Below, one piece after another: positions 1 to 6,565 of a DNA stretch of 18,586 bases (position 1 is its first letter; each line of letters opens with the position of its first letter). The notes beneath the pieces were generated by a model that searched no databases, was not told the DNA's origin, and was given only the letters and a program-made list of their open reading frames with translations. The translations under genes were made by a program, and so were the position numbers. The stretch is from CBDUBU01 sp965365465 (lineage in GTDB: Bacteria; Bacteroidota; Rhodothermia; Rhodothermales; DASSAV01): positions 1 through 18,586 of the forward strand of contig CBDUBU010000045.1 of assembly GCA_965365465.1 (NCBI GenBank), in the 5' to 3' direction.

Positions 1-174
1 GGGCGTTGACCTCCAGGTGCAGGCATCCGCTCCCGGATAGCGGCCCGAACCGCAAGCCCTCTGCGTTCTCTGCCGGGGTGTTGCTTCGCGCCGGTGAAAG
101 CGCTATGCTGAAAAGGAGCGGCCCGCCTGTTTCAGACGGTTTGAGCCTCCACCGCGCATAAATCCTCCGGAACC
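1..174. other. left-edge region, no gene assigned
   Basis: No complete gene is seen. On the + strand one frame ends at a TAG at 38-40 and could be the last dozen codons of a gene entering from the left. Another + frame is open to a TAA at 159-161, but its composition is not convincing. On the - strand an ATG at 159-157 is preceded by a strong GGAGGA Shine-Dalgarno sequence, yet that frame stops after 18 codons. A second - frame gives a hydrophobic stretch (LLFSIALSPARS) and then runs off the left edge, but it has no start codon. Either a frameshifted secreted-protein gene or chance would explain this. Confidence 0.25.
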
Positions 175-504
175 ATGCAAAAAATCTACGCGCATCCCGA
201 CATAGGAATGGTTCACCTCGTCAGGAACGAACTTGAGAATCGCGGCATCGAGACGATGATACAGGGCGAGCACCTGACCGGGCTTATCGGCGGCGGCTCC
301 GGGATCGAAGCGTGGGTCGAACTGTGGGTTGTGGACGATGCGCGAATCCAGGAAGCGATGGGCATCGTACGAGGGGTCATCGAGCACGACGAAGTGGAAG
401 GCGCTGCGCCGTGGAAATGTCCGAACTGCGGAGAGGAGGTCGAGCCGCAGTTTGCCGTGTGCTGGAACTGCGGGCAGGCGCGCCCTGGGGGAAAGGCATC
501 CTGA
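175..504 (+). CDS. DUF2007 family protein with C-terminal zinc ribbon
   Basis: This is a 109-residue cytoplasmic protein. The first ~70 residues fit the small DUF2007 (putative signal-transducing, PII-like fold) family: an opening MQKIYAHPD strand, a helix MVHLVRNELENRGIE, then a strand pattern ending in WVELWVVDDARIQEA, which is typical of this family. The tail carries a four-cysteine zinc ribbon, C82-x2-C85 and C96-x2-C99 (CPNCGE...CWNCGQ). DUF2007 proteins often carry such a ribbon, and their biochemical role is not established. No strong Shine-Dalgarno sequence precedes the ATG, which is chosen because the family motif starts right there. The gene stands alone, convergent with the glycoside hydrolase gene downstream. 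Confidence 0.85.
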   Translation: MQKIYAHPDIGMVHLVRNELENRGIETMIQGEHLTGLIGGGSGIEAWVELWVVDDARIQEAMGIVRGVIEHDEVEGAAPWKCPNCGEEVEPQFAVCWNCGQARPGGKAS

Positions 505-625
505 TTCCTGCCCTACCCGCACCAAAGCGCCCTCCTGCGCCTCCCTGAGCGCGCCGGTCGAGCAGGTTGCCGCTAAAAACCCGCGAAATGATCCATAACC
601 GGGGTTGCGGCCTGTAGCCGCGCCC
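505..625. other. convergent intergenic gap with small hairpin
   Basis: This 121-base gap lies between the ends of the DUF2007 gene (+) and the family 9 hydrolase gene (-). A perfect 5-bp stem with a 5-base loop (GCGGC 607-611, GCCGC 617-621) sits five bases beyond the hydrolase stop codon. On the - strand no T run follows directly; the nearest is about 30 bases on. It is at best a weak terminator for the hydrolase gene. Confidence 0.25.
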
Positions 626-2518
626 TCATTCGAGGTAGCTGATCAGGCCGATGGTGAAGTAGTACGGCACATCCCACACCTCCTGCGTGCTCCACTCGAC
701 CAGATTGTTCGTTTCGATGTAAGGTTCGTCTGCGGGCGTTCCCAGGAAGCCCACCACCGCGGCCGACGGGATCTTGTAGTTCATGAAGGAGGCTGGGATC
801 GGATGCTTGAAACCGACTCCCGTAAACAGGCACAGACCCGCCAGGTTGTGCCCCATGCTCCAGCTCAGGATGCGCTCCGCCGCGTCCTGCCACGCCCGTC
901 GTCCGAGTTGTTTACCGGCGCGGGCCATCAGGTAGCCGTGTTCGAGAAACACCTGATTGACCCCGTGCGGCATGGGCGTGTCGCTGAAGACGTGGATAAA
1001 GGTCCGGACGTAGCGGTCCTCGTTGGCTTCCCGGAAAGTCTGGTGCTCAGGATAGGGCGGATTGACGTAGATGCCGTAGGGCGGCAGTCCGAAAGGATTC
1101 GTCGCAGCCTCGGCCAGCAGATAATCCTCGATGTAGCGAACCGCCGCTGCCCGCGCCTGCTGCGTCACGTCGGAAAGCCCGTCAATATCCGCCTCGACGA
1201 GGCGCAGCAGCGCCATCGCGGGTTCGCTGCTGAAGGCGATGCTGCGGTAACCGTCCTCCTGGTCCTTCTCCATGAAATACCCGCTCAGGCCGCGGCTGCG
1301 CACCTCCTGGCGACCGAGCAGCACCCGCGCGATCTCCCCGATTCGTTCGGGCTTTATGTTCGGGCTCCCGGCCTCGTACAGTTCGACGGCGGCGAACAGT
1401 TGCTGCGCGACGAAGAGCGTGCGCTGATCGTTTTCCGTGCGCTCGGCGTAGCGCCAGGCCCGGTCGGCCAGCACCAGCGAATTGCTCCGCAGCGGACCCG
1501 TGAACACGGTGGAAGCCAGCGCCTGATGCCGCACGAACTGGAACTGCACGAGCGGATTGTAGGTGGTTCGCACGTGGCGCTCGATGCCGTTCATCGGAAT
1601 GTTGTCGAAGGTCACGTCTCCGGCTGCCGTCACGCCCGGATGGTTCTCGTTCCACCAGCTTTCCGGATCGTCGCCGGCCCGGTTGATGCCGGCCCCAACG
1701 TCCTCGTAGACGCGCCCTTCGTCCGTGATCATGTGGTGGAAGTAGCGGCTGCCCCACGCCATCTCGGCAAGCGCCTGCTCTTTGAACGCCGGGTGGCCGA
1801 AACGGGCGATCTGCGCGAGTGCGTCGAGGTTGGGCAGCGTGAGAAACAGCCACTTGCGCCAGTCGCCGGCATCGTTCCAGCCGCCGGCCACGGGCATGTA
1901 ATACGTGGTGTCAGCGTAGAGGCGAGCGTCGTCGGCGTTTTCTTCGGGCCGCACGCCCGGTATCTCCATGCCGGAGCGCTGCGCATACAGGTACTCCAGG
2001 AAGCCGCGCTCCAGGCGCTCGTAGACGGCGTCGTCGATCTGGAAGGGCGCGGTGAAACCGTATTCGTTTTCGATCTGGTAGTTGCCGGGCGTCTTGAAAT
2101 CGCGGAAGTCGCCGCGCCACATCGCGCCCCAGCGCGTCTCCACCTTTTTCAGCGCGCCCCGGTACAGCGCCGCCCCATATTTGGGATCCTCTGCCTGCGC
2201 CTGATACGGAGCCAGACGGTCGTTGAAAGGCCACCGGAACACGTTGTTCGGGACCTGCCACGCCTGCGGGGTTTCCGTCTGGCGCGGCAGCCGGTAGCCC
2301 ACTTTCGTGATGTAGAACGGGATCTCGTCGGGGTAGGCCGCTGCGTTTTCCCCGGCGAAGAAAGTCACTTCTTTGGGAGAATCGCCGCGAAATCCGAGCT
2401 GGGATGTCGCAAGGAAGGGTTTTGAATAGTCGTAGAGCGGTTGCGCGTCTGCGTCCACACACGGCCATACGATGATAACTGGCAGGAGAAACAGAACCAC
2501 AGATGCACGCGCTGTCAT
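626..2518 (-). CDS. secreted glycoside hydrolase family 9 (endoglucanase-like)
   Basis: A 630-residue exported hydrolase that would cleave beta-1,4-glucans (cellulose-type or mixed-linkage). Residues 1-26 form a signal peptide (hydrophobic VVLFLLPVIIVW, likely cut near DADAQ). Residues ~30-160 fit the N-terminal Ig-like domain that precedes many GH9 catalytic domains (CelD_N type). The (alpha/alpha)6 catalytic domain follows: GGWNDAGDW at 212-220 holds the paired aspartates D216 and D219 that activate the catalytic water. Near the C terminus WSTQEVWDVPYY matches the NEVxxDxN region, making E613 the likely proton donor. FMNYKIPSA and the late WSMGHN block also fit GH9. There is no carbohydrate-binding module and no type IX sorting domain, so it is probably periplasmic or released. 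It is divergent from the sugar dehydrogenase gene, and both may act on extracellular sugars. Exact substrate not determinable. Confidence 0.9.
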   Translation of the reverse strand: MTARASVVLFLLPVIIVWPCVDADAQPLYDYSKPFLATSQLGFRGDSPKEVTFFAGENAAAYPDEIPFYITKVGYRLPRQTETPQAWQVPNNVFRWPFNDRLAPYQAQAEDPKYGAALYRGALKKVETRWGAMWRGDFRDFKTPGNYQIENEYGFTAPFQIDDAVYERLERGFLEYLYAQRSGMEIPGVRPEENADDARLYADTTYYMPVAGGWNDAGDWRKWLFLTLPNLDALAQIARFGHPAFKEQALAEMAWGSRYFHHMITDEGRVYEDVGAGINRAGDDPESWWNENHPGVTAAGDVTFDNIPMNGIERHVRTTYNPLVQFQFVRHQALASTVFTGPLRSNSLVLADRAWRYAERTENDQRTLFVAQQLFAAVELYEAGSPNIKPERIGEIARVLLGRQEVRSRGLSGYFMEKDQEDGYRSIAFSSEPAMALLRLVEADIDGLSDVTQQARAAAVRYIEDYLLAEAATNPFGLPPYGIYVNPPYPEHQTFREANEDRYVRTFIHVFSDTPMPHGVNQVFLEHGYLMARAGKQLGRRAWQDAAERILSWSMGHNLAGLCLFTGVGFKHPIPASFMNYKIPSAAVVGFLGTPADEPYIETNNLVEWSTQEVWDVPYYFTIGLISYLE

Positions 2519-2770
2519 TTTTCTCTTGTTCGATACGGTGACACTTCAGGGGCGTGGGGACACTTTCGAACGTCCTGGCGCCGAACCCCGGCAAAATACG
2601 GACCCCTTCCGCCAAATGAAACGCAGTAGTACGGCGTCCGAACGGAAGGCAGGCGCTTGCGTCAAGGGCGTGAAAAGGTGGAGACGTTTCGAGCGAGGAG
2701 CCTCCCGCTCAGGCGTCTTTCATACCTTGCCAGAGAGTCTCTGACCCTTTGTGCTTTCCGGGAGGTTGAA
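2519..2770. promoter_or_regulatory. divergent intergenic region between hydrolase and sugar dehydrogenase
   Basis: This 252-base region must hold the promoters of both divergent genes. On the - strand toward the hydrolase there is TTTG (complement of 2613-2616) followed by TATTTTG (complement of 2592-2598). This loosely resembles the Bacteroidota TTTG / TAnnTTTG promoter but the spacing is short (14 bases). On the + strand, TACCTTGC at about 2732-2739 is a weak -7-like element. Neither is strong. No obvious hairpin or operator was seen. Confidence 0.3.
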
Positions 2771-4231
2771 ATGAAGTTATCTGTAGCCGGCATTCTCCTT
2801 TTCTTCATCACAGCGTGTGGCGCCAACATACCCCAGGAGGTGGGCGCCCAGGATTCGGCGGCGCTCGAACCTGCCTTTCCGGCGCTGGCTTTCAACCAAC
2901 CGGTGGACCTGCAAAACGCGGCTGACAGTTCCGGCAGGCTCTTTGTCGTGGAGCAACCGGGCGTGATTCGCGTGTTTGAAAACACCCCCGGCGTGTCTTC
3001 TTCCCAGGTATTTCTGGACATCCGGGACCGGGTCGTTTCGGGCGGCGAGCGCGGGTTGCTCGGACTGGCTTTCCACCCTGATTATGCGCAGAACGGGTAC
3101 TTCTATGTCAACTACACCACCCCCGGCCCGCTCCGGACGCGGATCTCGCGCTTTCAGGTGGATGCCGCCGATCCGAACCGGGCGCTCCCGGAGAGCGAGC
3201 AGGCCCTCCTTTCATTTGAACAACCCTTCGACAACCACAATGGAGGGCAGATTGCCTTTGGCCCTGACGGGTTCCTGTACGTCGCAACCGGAGACGGCGG
3301 CTCCGGCGGCGACCCGCAAAACAACGCCCAGAACCGGTCCAACCTGCTCGGCAAGATCCTTCGCATCGACGTAGACCAGCCCGAAGGCGGCAGCGCCTAC
3401 GGCATCCCACCCGATAACCCTTTTGCCGGCAACGCATCCGGCTACCGTGAAGAAATCTATGCCTACGGCCTGCGCAATCCCTGGCGCTTTTCCTTTGACC
3501 CTCCCACCGGAAGGCTCTGGGCCGCCGACGTGGGGCAGGGCAGAATCGAGGAAATCGACCTGATCGAGCGCGGCGGCAATTACGGGTGGCGCATCCGGGA
3601 AGGCAGCAGTTGCTTCAACCCGTCGAGCGGCTGCGCCTCCGAGGGACTGATCATGCCGGTGGCCGAATACGGGCACGACCTGGGGCAGTCCGTTACCGGC
3701 GGATACGTCTATCGCGGCTCGTCGGCGCCCGAACTGGAGGGCGCTTACCTCTATGCCGATTATGTATCCGGGCGCGTCTGGGCGCTTCGGTACAACGGCC
3801 CCGGCAACGTGGAGAACACGCTGCTTTTTGACACCGACTATTCGGTTTCTACCTTCGGCGTGGACGAACAGGGCGAGCTTTATCTGGTTGACCGCGCGGG
3901 ATCGCTCTACCGGTTCGTTTCGGCCGGATCTCCCACGTCTTCCGAATCCGGAGCCGCCGAACTGCCGGAGCGGCTGGTGCTGCGCGGGTATCCGAATCCT
4001 TTCAGCGAAGCGGCCTCGCTCCGTTATGTCCTGAACGCGGCGGCCTCCGTCGAACTGCGGGTGGTGGATATGCTGGGGCGGCTGGTGTATCATACGGCTG
4101 CCGGACGGCAGATTCCGGGCGAGCACGAACTGGTGTGGAACCCCGGCGCCCTGCCGGCGGGCGTCTATCTGTGCCGCCTCCTTGCCAATGGCGCAACCGT
4201 CGGAACCCGAAAACTCATTTATGCACCCTGA
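2771..4231 (+). CDS. PQQ-dependent sugar dehydrogenase (GSDH family) with T9SS sorting domain
   Basis: A 486-residue beta-propeller oxidoreductase of the glucose/sorbosone dehydrogenase family, expected to oxidise aldose sugars outside the inner membrane using PQQ. The start is the ATG at 2771: it follows GGGAGGTTGAA and begins a signal sequence, whereas an upstream in-frame ATG at 2657 has neither. Residues 3-15 are hydrophobic and ITAC16 is a plausible lipobox. Family motifs are LLGLAFHPDYAQNGYFYVNYT (97-115), DNHNGGQ with H156 as likely catalytic base, ATGDGGSGGDPQN (172-184), LLGKILRIDVD (192-202) and GLRNPWRFSFDP with R235 (233-244). Residues ~406-486 form a type IX secretion C-terminal sorting domain (GYPNPF...ML GRLV...GVYLCRL...RKLIYAP). 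A lipobox together with a T9SS signal is unusual; one may be inactive. Only nine bases separate it from the cyclase gene, so cotranscription is likely. Confidence 0.9.
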   Translation: MKLSVAGILLFFITACGANIPQEVGAQDSAALEPAFPALAFNQPVDLQNAADSSGRLFVVEQPGVIRVFENTPGVSSSQVFLDIRDRVVSGGERGLLGLAFHPDYAQNGYFYVNYTTPGPLRTRISRFQVDAADPNRALPESEQALLSFEQPFDNHNGGQIAFGPDGFLYVATGDGGSGGDPQNNAQNRSNLLGKILRIDVDQPEGGSAYGIPPDNPFAGNASGYREEIYAYGLRNPWRFSFDPPTGRLWAADVGQGRIEEIDLIERGGNYGWRIREGSSCFNPSSGCASEGLIMPVAEYGHDLGQSVTGGYVYRGSSAPELEGAYLYADYVSGRVWALRYNGPGNVENTLLFDTDYSVSTFGVDEQGELYLVDRAGSLYRFVSAGSPTSSESGAAELPERLVLRGYPNPFSEAASLRYVLNAAASVELRVVDMLGRLVYHTAAGRQIPGEHELVWNPGALPAGVYLCRLLANGATVGTRKLIYAP

Positions 4232-4240
4232 ACCTCCCCG

Positions 4241-6250
4241 ATGAGCGGCATCACCGGCATCTTTCACCTGGACGGTCGGCCCGCCTCATCGGAGCAGATC
4301 AGGCACTCTCTCGATGGCCTTGCCGCCCGAGGCCCGGATGCATCCAATCTCTGGATCGAAGGAGAGACAGGGCTGGGGCATCGTATGCTCTGGACGACGC
4401 CGGAAAGCCTGCGCGAAACACAGCCCCTCGTGGAAGAGGGCGGCCTGCTGGCGCTGACGGCAGACGCGCGGATCGACAACCGGGACGATCTGGCCCGTGA
4501 AATGGACTTGACCGGAGAAGAGGCCGGACAGCTTACCGATGCCGCATGGATCCTTGCCGCATACCGGCGCTGGGGGCTGGACGCGCCGGTTCGTCTCCTG
4601 GGCGACTTTGCCTTTGCGCTCTGGGATGCACGGGAGCAGCGCCTGTTCTGCGCGCGGGATGCCCTGGGCGCCAGGCCGTTTTTTTATACGCATCGCCCCG
4701 GCCGGTTTTTTGCCTTCTGCTCGGAGTTGAATGCCCTGTTCAGCCTGGCAGACATCCCCCGAACCATCAACGAAGTCCGGGTAGCAGATTACTTGGGAGG
4801 GATTCTCGAAGATCAGGCAAGCACCTTTTTCGAGCAGGTGCTTCGCCTGCCTGCCGCCCATGCCATGACGGTCTCCCCGGACGGGGTACGGTCGTGGTCG
4901 TACTGGCAGCTCGATCCCGAAGCAGAAGTTCGCTTTGCCCGCGACGAAGATTATGCAGCGGCCTTTCGCGAGCGCTTCGAGGAAGCCGTGCGCTGCCGGA
5001 TGCGCAGCGCCTTCCCGATTGGCTCCACCCTAAGCGGCGGGCTGGATTCTTCGTCGGTAGCCGCTATGGCGAGCGATCTGTTGCCTCCGGAGGCAGACCC
5101 GCTCCACACGTTTTCAGCCGTTTTTTCAGATCTGCCGGAACGAATGCTCCGTGTGATCGACGAGCGGGCCTACATGGAACGGGTGGCCTCCCGGAAGCGG
5201 ATAACGCCCCATTTCCTCCCGATGAACGGGTTAAGCCCGCTCAAGGGAGCGCAGGAGGCCGTCCGGCGGCACGGCCAGCCGTTCGAGATGCGCAACGTGT
5301 ATCTGGAAGCAGCCCTCTACGAGGAAGCCCGGCGGCAGGGCGTGCGGGTGCTGCTCGACGGACTGGAAGGCGACCTGACCGTGTCGCACGGCTTCGGGTT
5401 TCTGAACGAACTGGCTGCGCGGGGAGACTGGAACCGTTTCGCCGTTGAAGTGAAGGCGCTGGTAGGCCGCCTGGGCGGGACATCCCGGCGTTATGTGGAC
5501 GGCATCGGCATGGATTATCTGGCCGAGCGCGCCCGAACGGGTCGCCGGTTTTCCGCGCTCCGCGATCTCGGACGGCTGGCCGGCCCACTTGATCTCCCCT
5601 TCTCTTACGTGGCGCGGCAGGCGGCTTCCCTGGCCGCGCCCGACCTGGTTCGCCGGGGCTGGCGCAGGCTGCGAGGGCGCTCCCGACCTGAAGAGGATGA
5701 AAACGCGCTCGTCAACCCGGCGCTGGCCGCACGCACCGGCCTTCCGGAGCGCCGCCGCCTCGTGGAAGCAAAGTTTGAAGCCCTCGTCCGCACCGAGCGC
5801 CAGGACCATTGGACTGCCCTGACGGCCGGCTACGGTCCTGTGCTGCTCGAAACCGTTGACCGCAACGCGGCGGCTTTCTCGCTGGATCTGCGCCATCCCT
5901 TTTTCGACAGGAGGCTGGTCGCCTTCTGCCTGTCACTCCCGCCGGAACAAAAGCTTCGGAATGGGTGGGTGCGGTACGTCGTACGGCAGGCTATGGCAGG
6001 CGTTGTCCCTGACGAAGTGCGCTGGCGGGCCGGAAAAGCCAACCTCTCACCTTTTTTTTATTCCGCTCTTGGCAAGGAGCAAAAAACGATATTATCTTAT
6101 CTGCACGTGAATAGTGAAGATGTACTCAACTCCTACGTAAACCTCTCTGTTGCAAGGACAGCTTTCGAGAAAGGAGCTGTCGATGCGTTGTGGCCGGTGA
6201 TTGTTCTTGCAGAATGGCTCCGGCTGGTCGAAAACGGCGCATTGCCTTGA
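4241..6250 (+). CDS. lasso-type asparagine-synthetase-like cyclase (C protein)
   Basis: A 669-residue AsnB-like enzyme. In lasso peptide pathways this protein adenylates an Asp or Glu side chain of the core and closes a macrolactam with the core's N-terminal amine. The N-terminal ~200 residues keep the glutaminase fold (GITGIF, ARGPD 29-33, ADARIDNRDDL 74-84, FCARDALGARPFFY), but position 2 is Ser rather than the catalytic Cys of true asparagine synthetases, so glutamine hydrolysis should be absent. The synthetase half has the PP-loop SGGLDS at 265-270, LLDGLEGD at 371-378 and the DLRHPFFDRRLVAFCLSLP...RWRAGK block near the C terminus. These features fit a lasso cyclase better than a housekeeping AsnB. 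It lies directly upstream of a lasso-leader precursor and an HPr-kinase-like gene. The last ~60 codons are clearly AT-richer than the rest. No clear Shine-Dalgarno is seen; translation may be coupled to the dehydrogenase gene ending nine bases before. Confidence 0.85.
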   Translation: MSGITGIFHLDGRPASSEQIRHSLDGLAARGPDASNLWIEGETGLGHRMLWTTPESLRETQPLVEEGGLLALTADARIDNRDDLAREMDLTGEEAGQLTDAAWILAAYRRWGLDAPVRLLGDFAFALWDAREQRLFCARDALGARPFFYTHRPGRFFAFCSELNALFSLADIPRTINEVRVADYLGGILEDQASTFFEQVLRLPAAHAMTVSPDGVRSWSYWQLDPEAEVRFARDEDYAAAFRERFEEAVRCRMRSAFPIGSTLSGGLDSSSVAAMASDLLPPEADPLHTFSAVFSDLPERMLRVIDERAYMERVASRKRITPHFLPMNGLSPLKGAQEAVRRHGQPFEMRNVYLEAALYEEARRQGVRVLLDGLEGDLTVSHGFGFLNELAARGDWNRFAVEVKALVGRLGGTSRRYVDGIGMDYLAERARTGRRFSALRDLGRLAGPLDLPFSYVARQAASLAAPDLVRRGWRRLRGRSRPEEDENALVNPALAARTGLPERRRLVEAKFEALVRTERQDHWTALTAGYGPVLLETVDRNAAAFSLDLRHPFFDRRLVAFCLSLPPEQKLRNGWVRYVVRQAMAGVVPDEVRWRAGKANLSPFFYSALGKEQKTILSYLHVNSEDVLNSYVNLSVARTAFEKGAVDALWPVIVLAEWLRLVENGALP

Positions 6251-6325
6251 CGTTCAGTTCGGTGCGAGAGGATAGGGCGCCCACCCTGTTTTTTCATTAT
6301 TTATAATTTTCATCGCACCACAGTT
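6251..6325 (+). promoter_or_regulatory. AT-rich leader region of the precursor gene with TATAAT box
   Basis: This is a 75-base gap between cyclase and precursor. It holds a short stem AGGG/CCCT with a 6-base loop (about 6273-6287) followed by a T run (6289-6294), which could act as a weak terminator or attenuator. Then comes an AT-rich block with a perfect TATAAT at 6302-6307. No good -35 or -33 element is visible. A separate promoter for the precursor, giving more precursor than enzyme, would fit the usual need in RiPP loci, but this is inference. Confidence 0.35.
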
Positions 6326-6544
6326 ATGATGCACACCCCGGAAATGCCGCTCCATGCGGCCAAAGCCCCCTATGCAGCCCCGCAGTTGACCGCCTACGGT
6401 TCCATCCAGGAACTGACCGCCACGAAAAAAGTCTGCAACTCGAACGACTTCTTCGGAGCGATCCTGAACTTTTTCGACGGTCTCGACGGTAAGGACGACA
6501 TTCCTGACATCAACTGGAACTGCGCCACCTGTTCGATGAGCTAA
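6326..6544 (+). CDS. lasso-type RiPP precursor peptide (A protein)
   Basis: A 72-residue precursor. The leader has the pattern recognised by the B1/RRE protein of lasso pathways: Y16-A-A-P19, L21, G25 and E29-L-T31. If T31 is the usual Thr at leader position -2, the core is T33 to S72 (40 residues), and D41 is core residue 9, giving a 9-residue ring; if T33 is the -2 Thr, the core starts at K35 and D41 gives a 7-residue ring. The core has an aromatic DFFGAILNFF block, an acidic DGLDGKDDIPDIN block, cysteines C37, C66 and C69 (CATC near the end) and a C-terminal Ser72. Known lasso cores are mostly 15-25 residues starting with Gly, Ala, Ser or Cys, so this one is long and odd. Two ATGs (6326, 6329) are adjacent; the first is used here, with no clear Shine-Dalgarno. 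It is followed 21 bases later by the kinase gene. The family assignment is strong, the product structure is not known. Confidence 0.8.
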   Translation: MMHTPEMPLHAAKAPYAAPQLTAYGSIQELTATKKVCNSNDFFGAILNFFDGLDGKDDIPDINWNCATCSMS

Positions 6545-6565
6545 CCACCTTGAAGTAGCAGTTTT

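Noticed and set aside
605..2425. A 606-codon open frame on the + strand, antisense to the family 9 hydrolase
   Set aside because: Rich in Arg, His, Pro and Val with no recognisable domain. It mirrors the codon pattern of the true GH9 gene on the other strand, a common artefact in GC-rich DNA.
2657..2770. An earlier in-frame ATG for the sugar dehydrogenase at 2657
   Set aside because: It adds 38 Arg/Ser-rich residues before the signal sequence and has no ribosome site. The ATG at 2771 has GGAGG and begins the signal peptide.
3212..4267. A 351-codon - strand open frame antisense to the sugar dehydrogenase
   Set aside because: No domain seen, while the + strand frame has all GSDH motifs and a T9SS domain.
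6326..6544. Reading the small ORF as an ordinary hypothetical protein
   Set aside because: The YxxP...G...LT leader pattern, its size and its position between a lasso-type cyclase and an HPr-kinase-like gene make a precursor peptide far more likely.
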